Source: Catonia carolina | Taxonomy: Eukaryota > Arthropoda > Insecta > Hemiptera > Achilidae | NCBI GenBank assembly: GCA_035578175.1 | Contig: JAQMRL010000010.1 | Span: 33,038,784-33,102,783 of the forward strand | Length of the DNA: 64,000 bases | Direction of reading: 5' to 3' | Translations under genes and position numbers: made by a program | Shown: positions 1 to 10,999 of the stretch, one piece after another | Layout of the letters: each line of letters begins with the position of its first letter | Position numbering within the stretch: position 1 is the first letter of the stretch | The notes under the pieces: generated by a model | What the model was told of the DNA's origin: nothing | Database searches by the model: none | What the model saw: only the letters and a program-made list of their open reading frames with translations

Positions 1-328
1 ATAGTTCTGTTTCTTATCAAATGGTCAGCAAATTAAATGACTGAATCATTTAAGAACAGAAGAGACAGAGATGTAAAAGACACTAATCAGAGTTATCTCC
101 TCTGAAAGTAATGAATTTCATTATACAACCAGACCCTGTAGGGAATGAAGTGTAGGTGTCATTTGTAGAGTGGAAAATATGTGCTTTTCAGAGGACCTGG
201 CATGCTGATGAGCGTACTTTTCCACTCAGTGAGGAAGGCAATGGTAGATCACCTCACTCCTCGTTATACTTAGTAAAATCTCTATAGGTTCAAACCAGCC
301 TTTCGGCTGATGACCTAAACACGGGATG
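1..328 (+). mobile_element. Retroposon family A, copy cut by window edge
   Basis: This segment matches about ten other copies in the window (for example 60716-61107 and 63403-63795). It begins inside the family (ATAGTTCTGTTTCTTATC) and runs to the shared 3' end CTGATGACCTAAACA. The first 60-70 bases of the family lie outside the window. The right flank is unrelated sequence. Confidence 0.85.
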
Positions 329-2299
329 TATGTATGCAAAGAACCTCTTTAATTATAAGGCAATATTTTGAAAATTGTAGAGGTGTTTTAAAAGTTGTAG
401 CATAGCTTTCTATTGCATTATCAGATAATGTGATATTTATTACCAATATACAGATTTTTATTACTGATATTTAGTGGTGCAGTCCCAAACTGAGTTGTGT
501 AGGAACACATGTTTTACTTTCAAGATTACAATACAGATTAAAAGAGGTACAAATGTGGTGTTGTGCAAATAATAAATTCCAAAACTAGGGAATGTAATAG
601 TTGATTTTATTACATCGGCTACAGAAAAGTGAAAATGTATGAGATAACTCAAATTTAGTTCTTTTTTTTTTAAGTAATCTGGGAGCACCACTCCTACACC
701 TACATCACTGGTGGTACTAAAAATATACTCAAATTCTGTGGGTTTATTTTTGAGATTATCTCAATTTTTAAAAAAGATGATGAAGTTAAAAATAGTTGTT
801 ACAATAATTTGTTGTAACCCAGAAGAGCTTTTGAGCTTTTTAAAGTTTTTGTTGAAATTTTTCCCATGATTATATAAATAACGCACCAAAATTAATTTAG
901 CAGTTGAAAATTGTTTTAAAATTCATTTAACAGTTTTGATCTCAAGCCATATCCAGATAGACAAATGCATACTTGAACTTTATTTTACGCTATTTAAAAA
1001 TTACCTTCCTTTAATGATTTTTTTTAAATCTGAATGTTATTGTATAAGTTACTCCTAATAAATAATGATGAAAGTTTGTCTGATCATATGCTTCAATGAA
1101 GATTTTTTATGTATTATTTTTTTAAATAAATTTTGTAAGTTTATTACAGTATATAGTATTTACTTTAATAAGTAATATTAGTGTTTGGCCCTAATTACAC
1201 TGGTGCCTCTGCTCATATATTTTTATTTGTAGTGTAGAAAAATTATTAGATTTTATTTTATTACTTTTTAGTAACCGAATTATGACCATGTCATATCAAT
1301 AACTAATGTATATATTATAATTTTTTAGCAGTACATTAATTATATAATTTTATTATTATTATTATTATCGTATTGGAGTGTCTTATTATATACAGTCAAC
1401 GTTTCAAAATGAACTGTATAGCTTCCATTTTTTATAATTAATATTCATTTAATTATAATTGTATAAATAAATATTTATATTGAATTTTATCATTATAATT
1501 ATATATTTATTATTATAGGTTAGTAATTTTTCTGTTTATTTTGAATAGTAATTTAATTATAATTATGATTATTAAATTTATAACAAATTGTAATGTACAG
1601 ATATCTATTATTGTATTATTTATTAAAACTATTATAAAAAGTGATATTAAAAATTAATTTAGTTATGATTAATTAAAATGTTAAATTAATTAACATAATA
1701 TTAAATTAATCGATTTAATAATAATTTACATAGTTAGATATATTAATAAATTTCTGTAAATATATATAACCTAGCGAATTTATTAATTAATGTTAATTGT
1801 AAAAATTAATTTCTATTGATTTTATGAAATAAACTGAATTAAGTGCCGTATATATACACCTTGATTACTTAGTAAAGCAAATTGTTGTTTTTTTTTAGTA
1901 TAACATTTTTCTAAAATATTTTGTTTACAAATTAGAGGTATTTTTTCTTCTTTACATTAGTTCTGGTAATTTTATAGATGTTGCTTCTGAATTTAAAAAA
2001 AACCCCTTCCTTTTTTATATAAAATTTAATTTTAATCATGTTTTCTGGTCATATTACTTACCTTATCAGATTTAATTGTTTTTTTGTTAATGATGTCTCT
2101 CATTATTCTGTTTTATATTTAATTATTGTACTGTAATTTCCTGTTCAGCTGGGCTTAGGACTGTCCTCAGTCCTGACGACCTAAAATCCGGATGATCAAA
2201 AAATTTCAATTTACGTATTATGTAGGCTAAAATAACTGTACCTATTATTCTCTACAAGAAAACTTTAGAATGACAGTATTGTATCATTAATTTTTTTTT
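329..2299. other. AT-rich intergenic DNA, nothing recognised
   Basis: About 2 kb of very AT-rich sequence with short homopolymers and an (ATT)n run near 1350. The only frames are short and low in complexity. A GC-richer patch at 2145-2200 (CAGCTGGGCTTAGGACTG) matches no other repeat here. Confidence 0.6.
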
Positions 2300-2690
2300 A
2301 TATTTTATATATATGAACTACACCCTCCGATGTTTCACATATCCATTCTACCCAAGACAACATAGGTCTCCCTTTTCCACACCTTGTCTCCTGCATCTCC
2401 CTCCGTATCACCTGAGGCCATCAACCTTCACACATTCCCTTATGTGTCCATATCAGTTCAACTTTTAAACTCCACTCTTACGATATTCCTAACATCAAAT
2501 CCAGTTGTAACCTGCAGCCTCATTTTTAAGTCAGTCCAATCATGTTAATCTACAACTCTTGATTCCAGTAGTCATTTTTGTCTTCTAAATTACATCCTCT
2601 GTTCTGTAGATAGCAATAATTTAAATTACTGCCCTGTGTATCCTGTAAAACTGTATTCCGCTACAAATTATGAGATGCGATGATTTTACC
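2300..2690 (-). mobile_element. Decayed LINE tail (probable)
   Basis: Read on the minus strand, broken frames spell pieces such as QETRCGKGRPMLSWVEWI. This resembles the arginine- and tryptophan-bearing tail downstream of reverse transcriptase in many arthropod non-LTR elements. Several stops and frame changes show it is dead. It is less AT-rich than both flanks, which fits an insertion. No target duplication was found, so the ends are approximate. Confidence 0.4.
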
Positions 2691-2863
2691 GGTTCCAAAA
2701 TGAAGAACTGATGTAAAAAAAATAATTGTAATGAATAATTTATGAAATAAAAATACTACTAGGCCTACTTTTTTGAGTAAATGGACTTAAAATTTATAAA
2801 TTATATAGTTAGAAAATTGCGAAGATTAGTAAGTACTGTAGAGGAAATGCGTGCAGTACGTAC

Positions 2864-3466
2864 TGTCGCCGACCGTTTTATTAATTTATTGGTGGAAAAG
2901 GGCCGTTTTATTGGTTTGGGTCCTGAAAAGGACTGTTTGGGTTTCCGAGGTGGCCCTGAAATGGGTCGTTATTGGTGGTCGGAAGTGGCGAGCCAGCAGC
3001 GTAGCCCGAAGAGTGATTGCTCGGCTACCAGGTTCAGGCCTAGCAGTTGGGCAGCGGCAGTTTGGTCCCCACTGCAGCGTGACAGTGGTGGCCCCCAGAG
3101 CCCCACAGTTTTGGGTCAGCGTAGGCTGTCTGCCGGTAGCACGGCCGAGGCGGTTCTCTCTGGGTTGGCGAAGGCTGACCGGTGCGGGAATATGCGTTCG
3201 CCACCAATAGCGTAGACCAGGGTTGGTGCATCTGGTCTCGGCTGGGCTCTTCTTCTTCTTTGGTTAAGAGCTCTTCTTCCGTGTTCTTCTCCGGTTGAGA
3301 ATTGATTGGAGAGTCTCACTCACAGTTCAGTATGGCTGCTTAAATACCCCTCTGTCGAGTCCACTTCATAATGGAGGGGAGGCTCTGTGCGTGTGTATTG
3401 CTCCATGCAACAGGCAGTTACTGGGAATGTCTGCAGGCACTAGTATTGGTAAGGCAGGTGGCGGCA
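2864..3466 (-). mobile_element. Solo LTR of an LTR retrotransposon
   Basis: A GC-rich 603-bp island begins TGTCGCC and ends GGCGGCA, the classic TG...CA with imperfect inverted ends. It is flanked by a perfect 4-bp target duplication GTAC at 2860-2863 and 3467-3470. On the minus strand there is a TATA-like GTATTTAAG near 3342-3350. It is followed by an initiator-like stretch and, towards the far end, AATAAA signals near 2880-2915. That order is U3-R-U5, so the LTR points leftward. A 4-bp duplication is usual for Gypsy/Ty3-type elements and occurs in BEL/Pao; the superfamily is inferred. No internal gag/pol is adjacent, so this is the product of LTR-LTR recombination. The overlapping frames of 60-144 codons are not genes. 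Confidence 0.8.
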
Positions 3467-3470
3467 GTAC

Positions 3471-4784
3471 ATAAAAATGCTTCTGTTTCTTCCGTTAAAT
3501 ATAAGAATAAACATCATACCACAGTATGTATATCAAACTACTGTATGGTTTTATTAAGTTTTTAATGAAAATAATTTTTCTGAGTTTTTTTACTTCAAAG
3601 AAGACACAGAGTTTCTTGCTTTGTGAAAGCAGTTTTTTCAAATATAGATTCTGTTTATTTTTCAATAATTATTTCTTTGCGTAACATCTTCATCAGAACT
3701 GTCTTGTAAGTCAGCTTGGGTAAAAATCGGTCAAAATGAACAGGATTTAGCTTAACAGGAAATTTTTGTATTAGGTAGTATTTGTTTTCCCTCACATACG
3801 AGACATATTTCAAAATACTTTGTTCATAGCATACTTTCATTCAAATCTATTATGATTTGAGGATAAAATTATCCTGCATATTGCCATTATGACCTTATAT
3901 GTTATACATTTCCTTTTCTTCGTCATTTTCTTAGCATCATAAGTTGTAATGTATATTATATAATTAATTAAACCAACTTCTTGGTTATGTTTTTATAATT
4001 TATTACATAACATGGTACTGACTGAAAAAATCTCATAAGTTTCTTTATTAATTGTTGTGGTTTATTTTTAAAAAATATTTTCTGGAATATTACTGACAAA
4101 TTTAATTTTATTGTACAATATAATAATTTATAAAAATTTAAATGCTTATAAAATTGTTGTTTAGTTTAATAAATTATATCGTCGTGTTTTATTACTCCCA
4201 ATTGTAAATGTAATAAAACCGAATACTTACAATACAATAATTATTAATTGTTTAAATGTATTTATGAAATTCAAATTTTGAAATTATATTGTTTTTGATT
4301 GATTGCAATTTAGTATTTATTTAACATTAACAAATTATCATTCCTATCCAATTTTTAATGAATTTTTTAATTTATATAGTAATTTTTGATTGTGTTAAAT
4401 AACAAAATATCAAATTGAAAAATATACAATATAGTTGAAGATATTAAATATTTAGGTTATGTGATTGTTAATGATTTGTTAGGCTTTGCTTGTATGGGTG
4501 GGTTTTACCTTGACCAGGAATTTGAAAGTGGAACCTTTGAACTCACAAAAACTCCACCAAATAGGTGGCCAAATTTTTAAGTTGTTTTTGTTAATTTATC
4601 CGTATTTAAATGATAAGCTGGTTTTGTTTGTTTAATTGTAAGTAAACTCTGGTTTGGTTTACTCAAATTTTGAGGTGCAGCTACATACAAGACACAGGAT
4701 GTCTCCATAAAGTAATTTATGTCACAATTGTTCTTAACATTAAGATCATGAATGATGATAGATAAAAATTTGTAATTTTTAATG
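3471..4784. other. AT-rich intergenic DNA
   Basis: No repeat family or coding signal recognised. The minus-strand frame at 3655-3840 is rich in K, Y and I and has no recognisable motif. Confidence 0.55.
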
Positions 4785-4862
4785 TGAAAATATGCTGTAC
4801 CAAACCAGGAATTGAATCTAGGACCCCCAGCATATTAACCAGTTCTGCTGACCACTACTGGT
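4785..4862 (-). mobile_element. tRNA-like SINE fragment (family G)
   Basis: On the minus strand an A-box-like stretch (CCAGTAGTGGTCAGCAGAAC) is followed at tRNA-like spacing by a B-box-like AGATTCAATTCC. The arrangement matches the family G copy at 40500-40662. Only the head region is recognisable. It cannot fold as a normal tRNA, so it is a SINE relic. Confidence 0.55.
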
Positions 4863-6387
4863 TCAGGCACAAAGTGAAGAACTTTAAATTATGATCTTTA
4901 TGGGAAAAAAGTTTTGGAGGGTCCTTTCCAAAAGTTTTTTTTCTTATAATTTCCCATTTTCAAAGTATTTTGCATGTCAAAAATGTTTTTTGGTGATTTA
5001 GTCTCACTTGAGAGTATTTTTGATGTTAAATTAGTGACATAAACTTTTCGTTTTGAAATTGTGCCGTGGTCATCCATTGAACAACTTGAGGAGAACTTTA
5101 ACATTCCATTTATCTTACAGTAACTTTTTATCCTATTCTTTTGTGAAAGTCAATTACAAATTTTTCAATCTATTATTTTTAAAGCTTTTCTTCATTTCTA
5201 CAGATATATTTAATTTCTTATTATAATTTAATTTTAATACAGTTTTCTTTGAATTGTGTATTCACCTTTCTGTTATAATAAGAAGCTCCTTTGGAAGATA
5301 TGAAACATCTTTTAAAATGAAATCCGTAAGTGCCAACCAATAAATTTTTATGTTACAAAGAAAGCTATGCACTGGAATGTATTTAATCTATGCTGGCGAT
5401 ATATATTTATATCTGTTGTAGTATTTTTAGCTGTTGTTTCATTCTATTTTTTTTTTATTATACATAAAATTATTTTGTCAAAATTTTTAATTTTTTAGTT
5501 TAGTAAATGTTTTATTATTGAAAATAAAATTTTGTTCGTTTTTATTTGTTAAAGGGTAGAAGTGCTTTAAGAAAAATTTATTTATTATTCAGTTCAAAAT
5601 TATTTCTCATGAAATTTAATGAATGCAATCATTTATTTGTTCATGTAGATATCATTTTCATTTTTATGCGTAAAAATTTTAACAAGTTTTAATGTAGAAT
5701 TCGCATGTTTATTCAAAAATTATATAGATTACAATAAATTTAGATTAGTAGGTATATAAAATGGTATTTTATTATTGTGAAAATTAGTTTGTGACAGGAC
5801 TCTGTTGTAAATAAGTTTATAAAATCCTGGTCAAATAATTTTGATCCAATCATCGAATAAATAATTAATACATCAGTGTAATTTACATCTTTTACTTTTC
5901 ATGTTAAAAATACATTTTTTAAAAATTCTAGTTATTAGGTACATGAAATTTGTTGTTTCTGTTGTTAGTGTAAACCCCCTTTCTTTTCTTTTTAACCAAG
6001 GTGTATTTCTTTCACCAAAAAAAATACATTTTTGAAGCTAAACATTTAGCAAATTTCTTCTTTTAATAAATACTTGTCAAAGCCATTGTTCATGAACAAG
6101 ATTAACCTTTTGCCAGAATAATTTAAATTTTTAATAGAATTCTAGTACAAGATTTTTACAAATTTTTAATGAATTATGTATTTTTCACCAAGTAGCCCCG
6201 GTATCACCAGTTTCATTGGTGTGTATTTTAGTTCAGGTGAAGCAAATCATAGTAGAATGGTACTTTGGTCCAGTTAAGAGCATGTACTTAACGAACAGGC
6301 ACTGAATATGTAGAAAAAGTACCCAGTGTATTCTGTATCAGTTGTAAGTACCAATTACCATTCTGATGGAGAGTTATTACAGTAACG
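4863..6387. other. AT-rich intergenic DNA
   Basis: No coding signal or recognised repeat. Short poly-A/T runs and weak frames only. Confidence 0.55.
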
Positions 6388-6426
6388 TACGAGGTATACT
6401 CGGAAAGTAAGGTCACAACAAATATT

Positions 6427-7370
6427 AAAAATCTGGTGTGAAACACTCACACAACTTTCTCTTGCCAATGCAAATGATTAATAATAAACCTAACATTATT
6501 AATAAAATATTAGAAATAAACAAAAACTAACCTCAAAAACATAACCTTATTTTAATCATGAGTGAATGACGCAAAATGACAATCGAACTCAGTTTGGCTT
6601 AAAAATACGGAAAATCACGCTTTCACGCTAAACTAGGCTCTGTAGAGAAAAATGCTCTAAACAAAAGTTGTAGATCTTTTAATTTTCTATAACTTTTATA
6701 ATATACACTTTTGTCGTAAAATGCATACTAAGACCGAAATGTTTAAAAAATCGATTTTTCTCACGTTTTCGTGAGAAAAAAAACAGAAAATCGCAAATTA
6801 CCGCTAAACTAAGCGTTATACAAAAAAATGTTTGAAACAGAAGTTGTAGGTTTTTAAATTCTCTACAACTTTTATTATATTGGTTTTTGCGCTAAAATTT
6901 ATATTAAAGCCGTAATCTTAAAAAAACAACGTTTTTACGTGAAAACAGCCTCACCGAGAATTTCAGCAAACATGGCGCCTACCCTATCTTGTAGAGAATA
7001 AAAAATTGAGTAAAATAGACGATTTTTAAAAAAATCGTAGGACCAGTTTTTGAGAAAATCGCAAAAAACTGAAAAATTATACGAATAAACTACTACTTCC
7101 GGTTGACCGATTTTGATGAAAATGTTCGTGTCGCGTCCGGTAGTGGTATGTAACTTAAGTTTCAAGTTTCAAGTTCGTACGATGTTCCGTTCTTGAGATA
7201 TTCTGTTCACACACACACACACAGACACACACACAGACCAATCGCTAAAAACATGTTTTTTGGGTTCAGGGGGTCTGAAAACGTATAGATCCGGTGAAAA
7301 CTCGATTTCGAAAAATCGACATGAAAACAATACTTTCCTTCCTATATATTCATATAGGCAAGAGAAAGTA
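6427..7370 (-). mobile_element. C element copy 1
   Basis: Full-length copy of the C family on the minus strand. The two ends carry the inverted 13-mer ACTTTCTCTTGCC, the outer hairpin GTGTGAGTGTTTCACAC lies at the left end, and there is an AC microsatellite near 7208-7237. It sits just inside the end of the mariner, so it inserted after the mariner did. No target duplication is visible other than flanking A runs. The reading frames inside are broken and shared only because the copies are homologous. Confidence 0.85.
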
Positions 7371-7374
7371 AAAA

Positions 7375-8105
7375 TAGAAAAATGGGAATTTATTTATGAG
7401 ACTTACATGGCATGTTTGTAGATATGTTTCCACGAAATCACCATTCAGTTCCTTACCTTTAGTGGGCCGTGGGATTAATTTTTCTATGTCCTTGTTGAAC
7501 TCATCTCCCGCCAACTCCCTTGACCATTCGTAGACCACGTCTCTTACATCTGCTCGATTGAAAATAATTTTCCACTTAGATCCTCCTTAAGATGAATAAG
7601 TTATTCTGATTCTCCTATATCAGAAGTTGGAAGGTCCGTACTATGGGGTGGATGGTTTAAAACATCCCAACCAGAAGAGGTAGACTGTTTTTCTCATTGT
7701 GTGAGGTCAAGCATTATCGTGCAGAAGACTAACACTTATGTTAGCCGCCCCCTCCTTTTGTTTTGAATGGGTTGACAGTGTCTCACAGTATCAATCGGCA
7801 TTAATTGATTCTTCTCTTGGCAAAAAAATCTATGAACAATATTCCTTTATGGTCTCAAAATACTGGCGCCAAACTCTTCCATCACCATCAAAGGTCTCCT
7901 GCTCCTTTCTTTGTCGCAAACATTCATTCGGCCTTCTGTAAATTTTCTACCCCACTTCACCACTTTTTCATGCGACATGATGTTACCGTAAGCATGATGA
8001 ACATCCGCAGGTTTCTGTTTTTTAACAATAAAGAGATAGTGGATGAGATCTCTTACTTTGCACTTGGTGGGATTAGGAATGAGCAGGTCTATTTAGAAAC
8101 ATGAC
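7375..8105 (-). pseudogene. Mariner transposase pseudogene
   Basis: Minus-strand fragments in the right order match a mariner D,D34D transposase, the cut-and-paste enzyme of these elements. The N-terminal DNA-binding part shows VVKWGRKFTEGRMNV and KERSRRP at about 7880-8065. A middle piece reads PIQNKRRGRLT at about 7740-7770. Next comes the catalytic motif HDNA-stop-PHT at about 7702-7725, where the usual Arg codon CGA has become TGA, a typical CpG decay. GWDVLNHPPHSTDLPTSD at about 7630-7670 corresponds to the conserved YSPDLAPSD catalytic block. The C-terminal piece reads IEKLIPRPTKGKELNGDFVE at about 7420-7500. The stretch between the N-terminal domain and PIQNKRRG is deleted, removing the first catalytic Asp. 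Frames shift between pieces. It is non-functional. Confidence 0.88.
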
Positions 8106-8256
8106 TGTGACGCTCCCAGACAAGCTACTAACCTGTTTCACCACTCATTCTCTTCCTCGCAATCCCGGGTAGCATGCAGGAGTGCCAACTTCGTAAAAAC
8201 TAATTTCCCTAGCGCTCCAAGCATCTTGTGACCTTACTTTCCGAACTTACCTCGTA

Positions 8257-9245
8257 ACAAGGCAATGAATGACAAGGGACAAAATATTATATTACCACCT
8301 AATAGCAGGGTTTATAGTAGTGTAAATCAGTTTTTAAGATTGTTTAGTAGAAAGGATAGAAAAACATAATAAAAAGTGTTGCCCCTAATGTAAACAGTGT
8401 TCTTGATGTTAATGTTATTATTTTTATTTAGTATGTGCTTTTAGTACATGTTGGGTTAGGATGAACAGTCCAGATGATCGTCTATGACAATAGAGCAATG
8501 ATCGCATTAGGTACTGCTTTAGCAATAGCAGTTCCAAACTATCAATCTCCTTCAACTTGCCTCGCCACTAGTTCCGATAAAACCAAGTACAGCGGAGAAT
8601 AATAGTCTTTCTTCACTCAATTGGCATTATTTCTGTGTCAATACTAAATGTATCAGATACTAAAACAAGAAATCCTGTTTCAGCCCATAACTACTTCAGT
8701 ATCCTGAACTGAAATAAGTATTTAATAATTTGATACAATTATTTATTTGCACCATAATATAATTTTGTCACCTAACAATTTTGTAACATGTTTACACAAG
8801 AGTGACTCACAGTGTGTTTCTTAGAAAAATTTATTAATAGTACGCTTTACCAGTACACTTCACAAATTGCACTACACTATTCTTTGTTTCAGTTATTTTC
8901 TTATTTCATGATGGTCATGATAGATGATGTAAGAAAAGAAGATTAAGTAAATACATTACTCCCCATTTATCCATATTAAATTAATCTAAATGTAATTCTT
9001 ATTTACAATTGCAGTCAATAATTGCATTCTGATACTTAAAGCAAATTAAAAAGGGATAGGTTTAAGCCACTTATTGATTTTCACTGTTAATAGTATCTAA
9101 GTGTTAAATTTTTATTTAATCATTGTTTTTCATGAAATAATTTAACTTTTCATATATAGAATCTGTTGGTTTTTAAGATTCATGTTATGTATGTATTAGT
9201 TTACGTGTGTTTGTTTTTTCAAATAAGATTTCCATTAAGTAATTA
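8257..9245. other. Intergenic DNA, nothing recognised
   Basis: About 1 kb of AT-rich sequence between the two mariner elements. No gene, tRNA or repeat family could be supported. Confidence 0.55.
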
Positions 9246-9411
9246 TACAACGGTCATTCAGAAAGTAAAAAACGTTTTAATTTGACAAGCCATACAGTTT
9301 CGCCACCACCTCTGTTGCTGAATCATTGACCTTCCACTCACCTTGGGCCAGTCTGACGCCCAAGCCAAGTCTGAGCCAATACAGTCATGTATTGATTATT
9401 TAAGTCTTTAA

Positions 9412-10909
9412 AATGTGTGACAAAATTACCAATCCCTTCAAGTCTGAGGTGTAATACACTTTTTGAATGCTAAAGGAGTACGACCTATCAAAATTTAGAG
9501 GCAAATAATGGAGGTTTATGGTAATGTGATGAACGAAGCTTCAGTTTGAAAATTGTGCATTAAGTTTATGGCGGACAAATGTTCAGGAGGAAGAGCACTC
9601 GGGCCGATCTTCAGCTGTCCCTGACAAACTCAAATCAAGAATTAAAGAAAAAATTCAACAGGACAGACATTTCACAATAGATGGACTAAGTTCATTCTTT
9701 TATGAAATTTCACAAACTGTTATCATCATCATCATCATCTGTCAAGGATTAGGCTCCATGGCCTGTTCTAGCATCCATCTCTTTCTAGGTCTTCCCAAGC
9801 CTCACTTCCCTCTAGGTTTATATTTCCATGCTTGCAGAGGAAGTCTGTGAGCTGGCGTGCGATGTAAATGGTTGAACCAGTTTCTCTTATATATTCTTAA
9901 CGTTTCCGACAGTGACTGAAGATTTAACTCGGTGTGGATAGCTTCGTTATATACTCAATCTAACTGGGTGCAACATTTGACTCCCTGCAAAAATCTCATT
10001 CAGCAGCCTGGATACGAGATTCATTTCTCTGTAATGACACTCATGTTTCACTCCCATATGTTATGAGTGGTACAGCCATTTTTTTATATAATTTCATTTG
10101 GATGTCCTTTCTCGTTTCTTTTCTATTGTCCTGCGAATAGAACCGCAGACAGCGCTGAATTTTGCCCGTTTTTCACTCACGTCATCATCTTTGTCCTTGG
10201 TCAGCTCATGCGAGGGTTTGGCTTTGAATAGAGTAGGGGCTAAGCTTAACCTTGTATGAGACACTGAGATAGGGGCCTCAACCCCGACACGGCGCGTCCC
10301 AATGGTTGATAGGGAATGTCCTGTAGATATGCAGGCAGGTACGAATAAGGCATAGCCAAATAAGTACCTGTGGATCAAATGAAGTGAAAACTGATCAATA
10401 GTCTTCTTGGTGGAGATGGAGGATTCCTAATGGCGTGAAGGGCAGAAAAACCTAGGGAGTCCACCCAAATAAAATCCAGGGCAATTGAGCCCAGGAAATG
10501 GTCAATGGTCTTGAAGGCGGAGGAGGAATTTTCCCAACGGTGGAGAGGGGGGACGAACCTAGGAGGTGGGTCTCCAAATGATACCCGGGGCCCGTCTAGG
10601 GGCTCTAGGGTGGCAGCCCCACCAGTGGACTATCCAGTGCAGGGCGTGTAACTCGACCTGAGGAAAACTTTATTACTGGCACGATAGATGGACTAAGTTT
10701 GTTCTTTTATGAAATTTTACAAACTGTTCTTTATGACATTGTTTGTGGTGATTTGGGTTACAAAAAAGTGTCGTGTGCATTGCGGGTCTCTCGAATTTAG
10801 ACAGAAGTGAGTGGTTAAACAACATATCCAGAGGGCATAGCAAAATTGGTGAAACTGTACAAGTGTTTAAATGTGTACAGCGATTACGTAGAAAAATTGT
10901 TAAAGTATT
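9412..10909 (+). pseudogene. Mariner transposase pseudogene, interrupted
   Basis: The N-terminal part at 9412-9721 starts at an ATG and, with frameshifts, reads WRTNVQEEEHSGRSS at about 9566-9612. This is equivalent to the GRTNVHDEERSGRPS block of mariner transposases. DRHFTIDGLSSFFYEISQTV follows, up to the insert. After the insert the protein resumes with LYDIVCGDLGYKKV, then jumps to the C-terminal GIAKLVKLYKCLNVYSDYVE at about 10831-10890 and ends at a stop near 10909. All three catalytic aspartates are missing, removed by an internal deletion. It cannot encode an active enzyme. Confidence 0.82.
9722..10679 (-). mobile_element. LINE-derived insert with about 49-bp flanking repeats
   Basis: A 958-bp insert within the second mariner. 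Its left edge is a (ATC)n tract, i.e. a (GAT)n 3' tail on the minus strand. Minus-strand frames give CGSIRRTIEKK, then KLYKKMAVPLITYGSET, RNESRIQAAE and HLHR-like pieces. These are characteristic of the tail downstream of reverse transcriptase in arthropod endonuclease/RT LINEs. The right part (10380-10679) is GC-rich and may be the element's 5' region, implying a large internal deletion. Flanks at 9673-9721 and 10680-10728 are a 49-bp direct repeat with about four differences. Confidence 0.72.
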
Positions 10910-10999
10910 AGGTTTACTGTATAAAAAGTTTTGTTTGGCTATATTAAAAAAATTTAAAAATAAATAAAAACTTTCTTTATTTTCCGAATGACCCTCATA

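Larger units (their letters stand above)
6390..8254 (-). mobile_element. Mariner-family transposon, dead, with a C element inside
   Basis: Ends are inverted repeats of about 28 bp: CGAGGTATACTCGGAAAGTA on the left and, reverse-complemented, CGAGGTAAGTTCGGAAAGTA on the right. Both are flanked by TA (6388-6389 and 8255-8256), the mariner/Tc1 target duplication. Removing the C insertion (6427-7370) leaves about 0.9 kb, shorter than the roughly 1.3 kb of an intact mariner, so part of the transposase gene is also deleted. The gene runs on the minus strand. Confidence 0.88.
9248..10997 (+). mobile_element. Second mariner-family transposon, dead, split by a LINE
   Basis: The left end CAACGGTCATTCAGAAAGTA and the reverse complement of the right end (TGAGGGTCATTCGGAAAATA) are inverted repeats. 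Both are flanked by TA at 9246-9247 and 10998-10999. A LINE-like insert occupies 9722-10679. Without it the mariner is about 0.75 kb, so most of the catalytic domain has been deleted. Its end sequence differs from the first mariner, so it is a different lineage. Confidence 0.82.

Noticed and set aside
2900..2965. Histone-type 3' stem-loop-like motif (GTCCTTTTCAGGAC on the minus strand)
   Set aside because: It lies in the R/U5 part of the solo LTR with no histone coding sequence nearby.
2781..3319. Overlapping frames of 63-144 codons on both strands
   Set aside because: They lie almost wholly within the GC-rich solo LTR, where stop codons are rare by composition. No motif or splice context.
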